This document shows, piece after piece, positions 18,378 to 26,993 of a stretch of 64,000 bases of DNA; within the stretch, counting starts at the first letter, position 1, and every line of letters starts with the position of its first letter. The position numbers and the translations under genes are program-made. This DNA is from a virus. The notes beneath the pieces were generated by a model. The model did no database searches and was not told the DNA's origin. It was given only the letters and a program-made list of their open reading frames with translations. The DNA lies in the IMG/VR virus record IMGVR_UViG_3300033153_012477, positions 119,437 through 183,436 of that record, one strand, 5' to 3'.

Positions 18378-18617
18378 TCAGTTCGTTTTTATATCCTGAT
18401 TAGCTTCTTTCTCCATATTTTGCTTTATCAATAAAAAGCGTTCATTAGAAAACTTAAACAAAGTTCCTGTAATTGGAATCTCTATCCTAGTCTCATCTTC
18501 AAGAATAAAGAACCTTGTAGGCACAGGAGTATCGGGCATTATCCCGTCTCCTTTTACTTTCTTAACTGTTTTCCAAAACCAATCTTTCTCTGTCTTAAAT
18601 TTCACTGTGTAAGTCAT
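18378..18617 (-). CDS. Small hypothetical protein in the fibre block
   Basis: 79 residues with good AGGAG ribosome site. Sequence features: 'KDWFWKTVKKVKGDG', a Pro-rich turn 'MPDTPVPTRFFILED' and a beta-strand pair 'RIEIPITGTLFKFSNERFLLIKQNME'. It resembles a compact beta domain. It might be a fibre chaperone or an adaptor, but nothing in the sequence decides this. Confidence 0.6.
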   Translation of the reverse strand: MTYTVKFKTEKDWFWKTVKKVKGDGIMPDTPVPTRFFILEDETRIEIPITGTLFKFSNERFLLIKQNMEKEANQDIKTN

Positions 18618-18640
18618 ATCAATCTCCTAAAATCGCTATA

Positions 18641-19798
18641 TTAAAAGACCCTCACTATATAGAAGGTTCCTAAGTATTTTGGTCTATTTTCTGTTGCTGA
18701 CGCTGCTCCAGAAGTCACAGCGTTGTTTGTTACACTTGCTGCAACAGTTGAAGATGCCCAAGCGACAGACGCTGTGTCAGATGTTCCTGAAACTAATGTT
18801 TTATAAGTTCTGATGGCTGTACCTGCCCCAACTGAGGTTACCACCGCCAAGTGTGATTCTGTAAATGATCCAATACTATTAGATATCTCCATAGATATAT
18901 TATTTGTGTAAGGCATAATATGAGCACCCAAACTTCCTGCTCCGTGACTGTGTGCCGTTTGATCTGTATTTAACTCAGTCTTATTAAAACTTGCAGAAAC
19001 ATTAGACGTGACACTGTGAGTGTGGCTAGAATCATTAGATCCACCAGCTCCACCTGCTAAAATACTTCCCATTAAAAATCTATCATCAGTTAAATTAGGC
19101 AAGTGTCTACCTGCTGCATTCCAAATCAAAGATCCTGTTATTCCAGGAGTTGATCCGTCTGCCACATAATATCCTCTAGTGTTAAGATATGAGTTTGCAC
19201 CAGCTACTGTGTTTAAAGGTAAAAAATCTGCATTAACAAAAGTTCCATTAACTCCGTCTAAATAATACCCTGGATTCCAAGCTACTACCGATCCAACGGG
19301 GACACTTCCCAAAACATCTGCATAATTAGGAGAAAAGGCACCATCTGCATAGGTATCATCTCCTAAAACAAATTGAACTAAACCGTTACCCGCTCTTCTC
19401 ATTTTCACATTAAAAGATTGGTTAGGGCTGTCTCCTAAAACTATACATTTTGCTTGCACCAAAGCGTGGTTATTAGATCGACTTCCTTCCACTTCTGCAT
19501 CATCGGCAAGAACAAAACCTAGCTCTCCATTTCCACCTCGGTGTAATTTAACATTATTAGTTAAAGTAGAGTTGGTTCCTATGGAGGCGTTTTTAACATT
19601 AATTTGAGCTTTATTAACTGATCTTACGCCCTCAGCAGTAGTATCATCACCTCTGACAACTTCAAGTTCCCCTGAAGCTCCCCGATGTAGCATTGGGTTA
19701 ACATTAGGATTTCCATCAGTACCTATAGTAACATTCTGGACGCTGACATTATCTACATCCATTTCTTTAGTATTTAATTGCGGCGTTGATTGAGCCAT
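18641..19798 (-). CDS. Tail fibre with three LHRG units and a tail-collar domain
   Basis: 385 residues. The first ~145 hold three LHRG units ('PMLHRGASGELEVV', 'VKLHRGGNGELGFV', 'VKMRRAGNGLVQFV'). Next comes 'VPVGSVVAWNPGYYLDG' and, further on, 'YYVADGST' and 'RHLPNLTDDRFLMGS', which match the phage tail collar family pattern (G-x-I/V-x-x-W, D-G-S, L-P-x-L-x-x-R-F). The last ~130 residues contain 'HTHSV', typical of collar-type fibre tips. The ribosome site is GGGAG. The collar domain supports identification as a short tail fibre. Confidence 0.8.
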   Translation of the reverse strand: MAQSTPQLNTKEMDVDNVSVQNVTIGTDGNPNVNPMLHRGASGELEVVRGDDTTAEGVRSVNKAQINVKNASIGTNSTLTNNVKLHRGGNGELGFVLADDAEVEGSRSNNHALVQAKCIVLGDSPNQSFNVKMRRAGNGLVQFVLGDDTYADGAFSPNYADVLGSVPVGSVVAWNPGYYLDGVNGTFVNADFLPLNTVAGANSYLNTRGYYVADGSTPGITGSLIWNAAGRHLPNLTDDRFLMGSILAGGAGGSNDSSHTHSVTSNVSASFNKTELNTDQTAHSHGAGSLGAHIMPYTNNISMEISNSIGSFTESHLAVVTSVGAGTAIRTYKTLVSGTSDTASVAWASSTVAASVTNNAVTSGAASATENRPKYLGTFYIVRVF

Positions 19799-19813
19799 GT
19801 ATTTCTCCCAAAC

Positions 19814-22800
19814 TTATGAAATAGTGATTTCTGAATTTCCATCCACATCAGTTATTTTAGTTGTTATCGTTCCATCTAATGCTTTTGATCTTCCGAACAC
19901 TGTTGCTATATTTCCTGTAGTAACAACTAAAGCAGAATCCATTGCTTTTCCTGAAGCATCTTGTTTAATTAAAGCATTTTTAACAATCCCATCAGCATTA
20001 AGAGTCAATCCGCTAATCACGTCTTCTTGTGAAAGCAGTCTGATATTCTCAACCTCATAATCATCTCCTGAAAACTTAACTAAAGAACTTAAACTTCCTG
20101 TCGTCGAGCTGATGTATGTTCCAGGTAGCATGCTAAAGGATATTCCTTGAGCTGTTATTTCTTGTTCCGAAGTAATAACTATACTTTCAGTAACAAGAAC
20201 AGTTAGGTTAGAACCCATACTGTTAATTGTTGTTGCAAAACTTGTATCTGCTGAAGTTAAAATTAAATCAGGAGACATAACCTTAGAGCTATCTCCTGTG
20301 ATAGAAACAGTTCCTCGCTCGTCTTTACTTGCTTCAAAAGCTCCTGCACTAACCTTACTAACATTAAAATGAATTCTCATCTTAAAGGTAGAACTTAAGT
20401 TAATTGGGATAGAAGCAAAAGAAGTCCAATCAAAAGTTACTTCCGTATCTGCGATACCTCCTGTATTTTTATCAACATACTGTAAGCCATCTTCAACAAA
20501 GTAAATTGGAGTTCCAGAAAGATCTACAAACTCTAATGAGATGTTTTGAGGTCGGGTGGACATAGGATGTGTTACTGTTGACGGAGGTGTTGTAGAATAC
20601 CAATCAGTAGCGTAGTCTGTTTTAGGACTAGCAAAACCACCCTCACTTGTATAAGCATACTTAATAGCTTCAACTAAGAAGTAATCACCAGAATCCCAAG
20701 TAATAAAAGGATGGCTGGAGTTATCTGGTACGTTATAAAGTACCACGTCATTAGTGCGGTATTGTTCTAAATCCGAACTAAATAAGTTTAAAAATTTATC
20801 AGCACTATTATCCCAATACTTGAAAGTTACCAAGTCAGGAGTTTGTCCAAAGTTGTGAGCTAAGGTTACTCCATTCGCCGAAGCATACTGTCTGTCTGAT
20901 TTTTTCCAAATATTAGGAATACCATTCATCCAAGTAGTGTGCTCTCTTATTGAATAACCTTCGTGAGTATCCTTATCGACCACAAGAGTTCCATCTACCC
21001 AGTACTGTCCAATAGTCACATACTTTGGATTAGATAAAGCAGTGTAAGGAGGTATCTGAGACATAACAATATAATCAGCATGTGCTGCTTGTGTTACCTC
21101 TCCAGCATCTTGATCTGTGTCGACGCTGATATACCAAGTACCTGACGCACTCATATCATAGGTTACATTTAACTCTTCATTAGTGTGGTAATATTTATTA
21201 TTAAAATTAACTTTCTTCCCAACAGTAGATCTGATGGAGAAAGATGTAGCATCAAAGTATAGTGGGACAAAGTCCCCAGAGCTTCCTGCAGCTCCTGCTC
21301 CTGCAACGGAGTATGGGATAAACTTAGAGTAGTCTATTGTTGTTAAATCAGACTCAACAAAGTATTCTCCAATCGCTACAAAGTCAGGGTCAAAAGAAGG
21401 TCCTGCTGGATCTTCTAATGTAAATTTAATGTGGCTTGTAGAAAGTTGACCTGGTCCTGCTGAATCAGCAGTGTCTACTATGATGTACCAAATACCTGAA
21501 GCACTTTTGTCAAAAGATTCTACTATATTAGTTTCACTGTAAAAATAGTTTGAAAGAAGTTTAACCTTTCTTCCGAAGGTGTGGTTAACTACAAAAGTAT
21601 CGTTATCAAGGTAACTCGGTACAAAATCACCTTGCAATGTATACATGTCTCTGTCAGATACGGACATGAAAGAAGAAAGAGCCATTCCCGACGCAGCTAC
21701 TTCGCATTTAGCTAAAGGAGCATAGTGTTGTGGAAAAGCTATCTCATTAGGATTAAGTTGAGTTTCTACTAAGTGTGACGTGGTTATCTCTTCCCCATCG
21801 CCAGAAGTATCTAAGCAGATAAACCAAGTTCCTACAGCTCCTGTAGATCCTGGGTCAAAAGCTTTAACTAGATCGTTGTTCTCATTTAGATAAAAATATT
21901 TATGATTAGCTCGTACTAATCTTCCTCTTGAACTTTGTAATCTGTAAGAAACACTAGATTCATAACTTGCTGTTAAGTCTCCTACAAAAGTATCAATTGA
22001 TCTTGGAGAAAAAGTTCCTAAGTTTTGTTGAGAAACACTGCCACTGACTACTTCATAATATCCAATAACTACTAAGTTCTGTGGGAAAGAAGGAGAGTTA
22101 GGTTCTAAGTCTGACTCTACTATATAGTCATCTTTGTTGGTGATATTAATAATGCCTGGAGCTTTATCTGTATCAATGCAGATATACCAAAGCTTATCCG
22201 TTCCTAAGTTATATGTGAAATCAAGATCACCGTCTATTGAGTAGAATTGCTCATTAAATCGAGTTGATCTTCCTTGAGTATCTTGTAGTCTATATTCTGA
22301 TGAAGACTTATAAATAGGAACAAAATCATTTGCTCCTGCTCCGCCCGATCCTCCGCCCGATCCTTTAAATACAACTATATCTGTGGCGGTTATAGAAACA
22401 AAAGTTCCCCAATTAGGTGATGCTGATCCAGCACCTGCTAACAACTGCACTAAGCATATAGCTGTGCCTGTAAAAGTTGGGTATGTTGCGGTCCCTAGAA
22501 CGGGATCGGGGTTACCCCAAACCAATCCAATTTCACCATTTGATGTTGCTTCAAACCCTAACCAAATATAATCACCTGTGGCAAGGGAGGGGCAAGTTAA
22601 AGAAACTCCTGTAGCAAAGTCTCCTGTATCATCGCCATTTACTAAATCTATTGTAGATTCTACTAATTTTTTGTACTGTCCATTTATTGGAGCAGTTGCG
22701 TATTTGAAACTATCCTCGGTCCCACCCCATTCAGAACCGTCAGATTTGAAAGTCTGAAGTTCAGATTCATGAACGGTTAAAACTGTTCCTTCTAATGATA

Positions 22801-22936
22801 TTCTAAATGGGAAATTTGTCTTGGAATTTAAAACATCCAAAAGGTTATCAAGGGACTCTCGATTACCAGTCTCAAGAACTTCCAAAGAATTTTCATTAAC
22901 TATTTCCCAAGTTTGTGGTCTAGTTGTATCGCTCAT
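19814..22936 (-). CDS. Large tail fibre with four ~115-residue repeats
   Basis: 1040 residues. After an N-terminal head (1-200) ending in a Gly/Ser linker, residues ~203-655 hold four repeats, each with 'DFVPxY' or equivalent, '(F/Y)RLQ..GR..R', 'YFY', 'GTWYI.VDT' and 'FP...V.IG.Y.V'. After that come further beta-rich segments and a C-terminal ~150 residues with 'GTYISSTTG' and 'DDYEVENIRLL', which read like a short beta-helix. No cysteine pairs or enzyme motifs are seen. It probably forms a long side fibre. Confidence 0.75.
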   Translation of the reverse strand: MSDTTRPQTWEIVNENSLEVLETGNRESLDNLLDVLNSKTNFPFRISLEGTVLTVHESELQTFKSDGSEWGGTEDSFKYATAPINGQYKKLVESTIDLVNGDDTGDFATGVSLTCPSLATGDYIWLGFEATSNGEIGLVWGNPDPVLGTATYPTFTGTAICLVQLLAGAGSASPNWGTFVSITATDIVVFKGSGGGSGGAGANDFVPIYKSSSEYRLQDTQGRSTRFNEQFYSIDGDLDFTYNLGTDKLWYICIDTDKAPGIINITNKDDYIVESDLEPNSPSFPQNLVVIGYYEVVSGSVSQQNLGTFSPRSIDTFVGDLTASYESSVSYRLQSSRGRLVRANHKYFYLNENNDLVKAFDPGSTGAVGTWFICLDTSGDGEEITTSHLVETQLNPNEIAFPQHYAPLAKCEVAASGMALSSFMSVSDRDMYTLQGDFVPSYLDNDTFVVNHTFGRKVKLLSNYFYSETNIVESFDKSASGIWYIIVDTADSAGPGQLSTSHIKFTLEDPAGPSFDPDFVAIGEYFVESDLTTIDYSKFIPYSVAGAGAAGSSGDFVPLYFDATSFSIRSTVGKKVNFNNKYYHTNEELNVTYDMSASGTWYISVDTDQDAGEVTQAAHADYIVMSQIPPYTALSNPKYVTIGQYWVDGTLVVDKDTHEGYSIREHTTWMNGIPNIWKKSDRQYASANGVTLAHNFGQTPDLVTFKYWDNSADKFLNLFSSDLEQYRTNDVVLYNVPDNSSHPFITWDSGDYFLVEAIKYAYTSEGGFASPKTDYATDWYSTTPPSTVTHPMSTRPQNISLEFVDLSGTPIYFVEDGLQYVDKNTGGIADTEVTFDWTSFASIPINLSSTFKMRIHFNVSKVSAGAFEASKDERGTVSITGDSSKVMSPDLILTSADTSFATTINSMGSNLTVLVTESIVITSEQEITAQGISFSMLPGTYISSTTGSLSSLVKFSGDDYEVENIRLLSQEDVISGLTLNADGIVKNALIKQDASGKAMDSALVVTTGNIATVFGRSKALDGTITTKITDVDGNSEITIS
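20972..22330 (-). repeat. Four tandem coding repeats of ~340 bp
   Basis: Corresponds to residues ~203-316, 318-434, 436-545 and 554-655 of the 1040-residue fibre. Shared landmarks are a VDT/IDT/LDT triad after a Trp-Tyr/Phe-Ile strand, and an 'IG-Y' motif near the end of each unit. Divergence between units is high. Confidence 0.75.
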
Positions 22937-22970
22937 ATCTTCTTATCCTATCCTTAATTGACAGTTGCTC

Positions 22971-25655
22971 TTATACTTTTCTAACTTTTATCTTTGCACC
23001 TTTCTTTACTGTATAGCCAAAACTAACTAAATTTGGAGCTACTTTAGCGTAGTCCTCATTTTCATAAGTTTGCCTTCCATTTATTTTAATGTCTAAAAAG
23101 TCAGTACTCAAAAATGTAAAGTTACTTAATGTAAAATCGGAGTCTCCTGCCACACTTAAGTTAAAAGTTTCTTCATGGGTATAAGGGGTATCTCTATATT
23201 GCCAAAACTTACTCTTGTAAGCTTTAAAACTACTTCTTATAATGTCACTCGAACCGTTAACACCATATTCTCCTAGAGGAACATATCTTCTTCTATCTAC
23301 CTGAGAAGGTGTTGATAGCATGGTTGTGAAACTTCCAGCAGATACTGAACCTGTAGCACTTAAAAGATCCATATACATGTAGTAAGTAGAACCCGTAGCT
23401 GCTGTTGTTGCAGTGATCAGAATATTACTGACTGATTCTACATAACTATTGTTAAACCAACCCTCTCCCTTCTGAACAAGAAAGTCTTGAGTGTTTCTGT
23501 AAACTGGTTTGAAAGCAGTGTTATCTAAACTACCCAGACTTAACCAGTTTCTTTTATCATCTATGTGATCCTGAGAAATAAACTTAACCGTTCCCGCTGT
23601 TGCCGAACCATCATCTTGGAAAATCACCATAGACAGTGGAAGCTCGTTATCAGGAATTTCTGGATCTTCAACAGAAGAAGAAGCACTTTGCTCCAAACTT
23701 TCGTACATCTTAACTGATCCAGTTTCATCTAGAGTGAAAAAGGCTTTGTTAAAATAGTCAGCAGTGAGTGGAGATGTTTGATATACTCCAGAACCTAAGT
23801 TTATAGTCTCGCCAGAATACTCATAGTATTCTGTATCATTAATAAAATATCTTCCAGGGTAAATATCAAAAGATTTATCCGTAGGATTCTGAGCAACACT
23901 AGCTAAAAAGCTAAGTTTATCAGGATTAAATTTGTCAGCTTCAGTTGCTTCTTCAATTAAACCACTTGGTCTTTTTACTAAAAAATTAGTATCAAAAGGT
24001 GGTGGTGGATTATTCTTAATGAAGAGTCCTCCAGCATCTACAAAAAGAAGATCTGAAGAAATAGCTGTACCTATTCTTTGTACAAAGGTTCCCTGTAATG
24101 TTGGAGGGGTTTGTGTGATTTGCCCTACAGCAATGTCAATATAAACAGGAAGACCTATAAAGGTGAAATTCCAAGAAGTGTTCCTGATTTCTCCAAAAGT
24201 AATTATGTTATCTCTTTGACCTAAAGGCATATCCTGTCCAGCAATACCTATCACTGGAAGTTTAGTTGGGTTAGGATATAAGTCTACCGCAGACGCTCTC
24301 AACACATGTTGATCGCTTCCAGGTAAAATGGTCACTGCTGAAAAAGCAGGGATATTAGTTTCTGCTGAGATATATTGGTGTGTTATGGTTGGAAAACCAG
24401 TTTCCCCATCACCACCGCTGCCTGCATACTTGTTTTTCCAAGCAAATGGTACAAATTTTCTTCTATCAAGAATAGAATGAACAACACCACCTATAGTGTA
24501 AACTTCAGCAAGAAGAGCATGATAATCTAAAGGCTCTTGTTGCCTACACTCAAAGTGTCCTGCTTTGTTTATAAAAACAAAGTTAATAGTGTTGTCAAGA
24601 AGTTGACCAAAAACTGGAGGAGTGCCTGTAACTGGCGGGTGAGCACTAAAATCTAAATGCTCTGTTCCTTCCTCAATAAAATGCTCAACGTCACCAACTA
24701 ACAATCTACCGCTATTAACTTTGACAGATTGTGAAGTAACCTGCTCGATACCACAGCCTTCTACAACAAAGTTATAAGCAGTCTTATCTCTAACGTCTAG
24801 GACCATACTCTCTGTTACGGAAGCATCCCCCATAATCCTGTTCAGATTAGCAATATTGAAAAAGTTCCTTCTGTTTGCTATCCAACTTTTTGAGCTGTTG
24901 CTATCATAAAAAGTAAGTTTAGCTACAGTGTTATAAGGAGGAGTATCATTTAAAGCTTCATTTACAACCAAAGTTTTTTTATTAAGGAGTGGTGAACTAG
25001 AGTTGGTTGTAAAAGGACCAGGATTCTGGGGGTCGCTTGTGGTGAAGATTACCCCCGCTGGAAAGTTATGTAACAGCCAATCAGGGAAAACATTTCCACT
25101 TAAAGAATCAAGTGAAATAGTTTTATTAGCATTGTTATATGTGATTGTTTCGGTTATTGGATCAGCATTTATGTCAAAGGATATGCCAGGATCAGTTGTA
25201 TTGGGATCAGCAGCGTTTTCTCTAACTTTGATTTCTAAGATAATTCTTTCTTGAACAGTTGTTTCAAATCCAAGATTACTATCAACTATGCTCGGGTCAT
25301 CTGCCCCGTCCACTTCGTCTATATACCACTCTGCGTAGATAACATCTAATCTGTTAGCTACTGGAGTGGAGAGAGTGTTAATTCTAACATCCTCAGTTAA
25401 TTCAATAGGATAGCCTTTATGATAGAAAATACCTTTCTTGATGAATATTTCATTATTCAGTGCAGAAGGATAAATCGTAAAACCCTCACCAACATAATTA
25501 TCACCCAAACCATAATTAGAAATGTCTATAGATTTCTCATTGAGAATATCTTGGACTAGGTTGAGTTCATAATTTAGGAGAGGTTTTTTCTCTTGGAAAA
25601 CAATTTTGCTTTGTTTTTTACTTCTATCAAACGTGTCTCTTGATATATCTGCCAT
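22971..25655 (-). CDS. Large tail fibre / baseplate-anchored protein, paralog C
   Basis: 894 residues, first gene of the minus-strand fibre block. It opens 'RDTFDRSKKQSKIVFQEKKP' and then 'LLNYELNLVQDI', the same anchor motif as the proteins at 7737 and 10780. 'RDTFDPxKxxxxVxxQQGxxxLDADWNE' openings are known in bacterial and phage injection-system proteins of unknown function (DUF-type), and this looks like a relative. Continuation 'IFIKKGIFYHKGYPIEL' is common in phage baseplate-to-fibre connectors. The remainder is beta-rich. The ribosome site is GGGGAT. A role as connector between baseplate and the later fibres is inferred. Confidence 0.72.
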   Translation of the reverse strand: MADISRDTFDRSKKQSKIVFQEKKPLLNYELNLVQDILNEKSIDISNYGLGDNYVGEGFTIYPSALNNEIFIKKGIFYHKGYPIELTEDVRINTLSTPVANRLDVIYAEWYIDEVDGADDPSIVDSNLGFETTVQERIILEIKVRENAADPNTTDPGISFDINADPITETITYNNANKTISLDSLSGNVFPDWLLHNFPAGVIFTTSDPQNPGPFTTNSSSPLLNKKTLVVNEALNDTPPYNTVAKLTFYDSNSSKSWIANRRNFFNIANLNRIMGDASVTESMVLDVRDKTAYNFVVEGCGIEQVTSQSVKVNSGRLLVGDVEHFIEEGTEHLDFSAHPPVTGTPPVFGQLLDNTINFVFINKAGHFECRQQEPLDYHALLAEVYTIGGVVHSILDRRKFVPFAWKNKYAGSGGDGETGFPTITHQYISAETNIPAFSAVTILPGSDQHVLRASAVDLYPNPTKLPVIGIAGQDMPLGQRDNIITFGEIRNTSWNFTFIGLPVYIDIAVGQITQTPPTLQGTFVQRIGTAISSDLLFVDAGGLFIKNNPPPPFDTNFLVKRPSGLIEEATEADKFNPDKLSFLASVAQNPTDKSFDIYPGRYFINDTEYYEYSGETINLGSGVYQTSPLTADYFNKAFFTLDETGSVKMYESLEQSASSSVEDPEIPDNELPLSMVIFQDDGSATAGTVKFISQDHIDDKRNWLSLGSLDNTAFKPVYRNTQDFLVQKGEGWFNNSYVESVSNILITATTAATGSTYYMYMDLLSATGSVSAGSFTTMLSTPSQVDRRRYVPLGEYGVNGSSDIIRSSFKAYKSKFWQYRDTPYTHEETFNLSVAGDSDFTLSNFTFLSTDFLDIKINGRQTYENEDYAKVAPNLVSFGYTVKKGAKIKVRKV

Positions 25656-25678
25656 TTACAAATCCCCATGATCTTTAA

Positions 25679-25697
25679 TATCTTGATTTTCAAGATA
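25679..25697. promoter_or_regulatory. Hairpin in the divergent control region
   Basis: TATCTTG (25679-25685), loop ATTTT, CAAGATA (25691-25697). This 7-bp perfect inverted repeat lies just upstream of the minus-strand fibre block start and could be an operator for a dimeric regulator or a leader hairpin. Confidence 0.35.
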
Positions 25698-25799
25698 TGA
25701 GATATATTAATTGAATATCTGTCGCTAGGTTCACCACAACCTAAAAATAGATGGATATTAATGAATTAGGATATCCTGCTGATTATTAAGCAAATTTAT

Positions 25800-25827
25800 T
25801 TGAAATTAGGTTTTATTTTGGTATAAT
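25800..25827 (+). promoter_or_regulatory. Sigma-70-type promoter for the 25835 operon
   Basis: TTGAAA (25800-25805), a 16-base spacer, then consensus TATAAT (25822-25827), preceded by TGG so close to an extended -10. The first gene starts only 8 bases after the -10, so its mRNA would be leaderless or nearly so from this promoter; no ribosome site is seen before ATG 25835. This is the clearest host-type promoter in the window. Confidence 0.55.
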
Positions 25828-25834
25828 TTGACAT

Positions 25835-26041
25835 ATGAAAATAGACTTATGTAAGCTATATAGATGTGAAACACACCCAAAATATAATGGGAGAAAAAAG
25901 CCTAAGAACGGTTGTGTGGGGTGCCTTAACTTTTATCTTTCTTTGCATAAAAGTCCTAGAGCACCTATTAGACCTACAGAGATTATAAAGGATAAGTCAA
26001 AATACACAAGGAAGAGAAAACATAAAACCAAGGAAGAGTAA
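25835..26041 (+). CDS. Small cysteine-rich basic protein
   Basis: 68 residues with 'CKLYRCETHPKYNGRKKPKNGC' spacing: Cys at about 5, 10, 27 and 30 and His at 13, consistent with one zinc site, followed by a Lys/Arg-rich tail. Small proteins with a 'C-x-T/E-H-P-K-Y-x-G-x-R-K-P' core occur in many phages but have no assigned role that I know. It may bind nucleic acid. It overlaps the exonuclease gene by one base (TAATG). Translation may start without a leader (see the promoter). Confidence 0.6.
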   Translation: MKIDLCKLYRCETHPKYNGRKKPKNGCVGCLNFYLSLHKSPRAPIRPTEIIKDKSKYTRKRKHKTKEE

Positions 26042-26643
26042 TGAAATACATTAGCATTGACCTAGAGACTACGGGATTAGATCCTGTAAATAACAATATA
26101 ATTGAATTTGGGGCAGTTTTAGATAATCTTAAAGAAATGAAACCTCTGTCTGAACTTCCTAGATTCCATGCTTATATATGTATGGATGAATATAAAGGAC
26201 AACCCTATGCTTTATCGATGCATCCCACAATTTTCAGAAGAATTGCTAAAAAAGAAGAAGGTTATAATTATTTATACCCCAACACCTTAGGTAAAGCTTT
26301 TCTAAACTTTCTACTAGAACATGGATATGAGCTAGAAGTGAGAAAAGGAAAAAAAATCCCAAGAACTGTTGTAAACGTGGCAGGGAAAAATTTTGGGACT
26401 TTCGATCTTCCTTTTTTAAATCACCAGACTAACTTTTCAAGCAGTGTGAAAATAAGAAGCCGTATTCTAGACCCTGGTATTTTATGCTTAGAGTCAGAGG
26501 ACGAGGTAATCCCAGGACTAATGGAGTGCTTGAAAAGAGTTGGGGTAGAGAAAGAAATAGCTCACACCACTATAGAGGACTCTCTAGACGTGATTGAAGT
26601 GATTAGAGCCAAGCTAGGTCATATATTTAGCAAAGAATCATGA
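26041..26643 (+). CDS. DEDDh-family 3'-5' exonuclease (DnaQ/RNase T-like)
   Basis: 200 residues, a stand-alone exonuclease domain. D7 and E9 in 'YISIDLETTGLDP' (motif I), D122 in 'NFGTFDLPFL' (motif II) and H175 with D180 in 'HTTIEDSLDV' (motif III) are all present, giving a complete two-metal DEDDh site. It could act as a proofreading, RNA-trimming or DNA-end-processing exonuclease. It is translationally coupled to small Cys proteins on both sides and shares an operon with a DNA ligase, which favours a DNA repair or recombination role. Confidence 0.88.
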   Translation: MKYISIDLETTGLDPVNNNIIEFGAVLDNLKEMKPLSELPRFHAYICMDEYKGQPYALSMHPTIFRRIAKKEEGYNYLYPNTLGKAFLNFLLEHGYELEVRKGKKIPRTVVNVAGKNFGTFDLPFLNHQTNFSSSVKIRSRILDPGILCLESEDEVIPGLMECLKRVGVEKEIAHTTIEDSLDVIEVIRAKLGHIFSKES

Positions 26644-26993
26644 GAAAAGAACAAAAACAACTTACGGGAAGAAGCCTTTTAGAAAAGGTTCAAGATGAAA
26701 CATACTGGCGGAAAAAATCCACATCAGATAGAATAGAAAGAGCTAAAAAAGCCGAAGAAGATTCTGATAGAAAAAATAGATTAAAAAACCATATGTGTAA
26801 ATATTGCTATTATTTGCGAGGGGAAGTCATAGCAGGAGCAGCATTTACATCGACAAGCTGCACAATTTGTGCTAAAGATATGATGTTTAGTTCAACTCAC
26901 ACGGATGGAATCTGTACAGACTGTGCAAAAAAACATAAGCTGTGTATAGAATGCTTATCAGATATAGACTTTAAGACAAGAAGGAAAATATGA
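26640..26993 (+). CDS. Zinc-finger hypothetical protein
   Basis: 117 residues; starts in the previous stop (ATGA). The N-terminal 55 residues are charged and helical. Then 'CKYC' (about 58-61), 'CTIC' (about 79-82), 'CTDC' (about 97-100) and 'CIEC' (about 108-111): four CxxC pairs that can bind two zinc ions. No known family is recognised. It may be a nucleic-acid or protein adaptor for the adjacent exonuclease, HD hydrolase or ligase. Confidence 0.65.
   Translation: MRKEQKQLTGRSLLEKVQDETYWRKKSTSDRIERAKKAEEDSDRKNRLKNHMCKYCYYLRGEVIAGAAFTSTSCTICAKDMMFSSTHTDGICTDCAKKHKLCIECLSDIDFKTRRKI

Noticed and set aside
13935-19798. Diversity-generating retroelement acting on fibre repeats
   Set aside because: No reverse transcriptase, template repeat or accessory protein is visible here, and unit differences are not concentrated at AAC/AAT codons as far as I can see.
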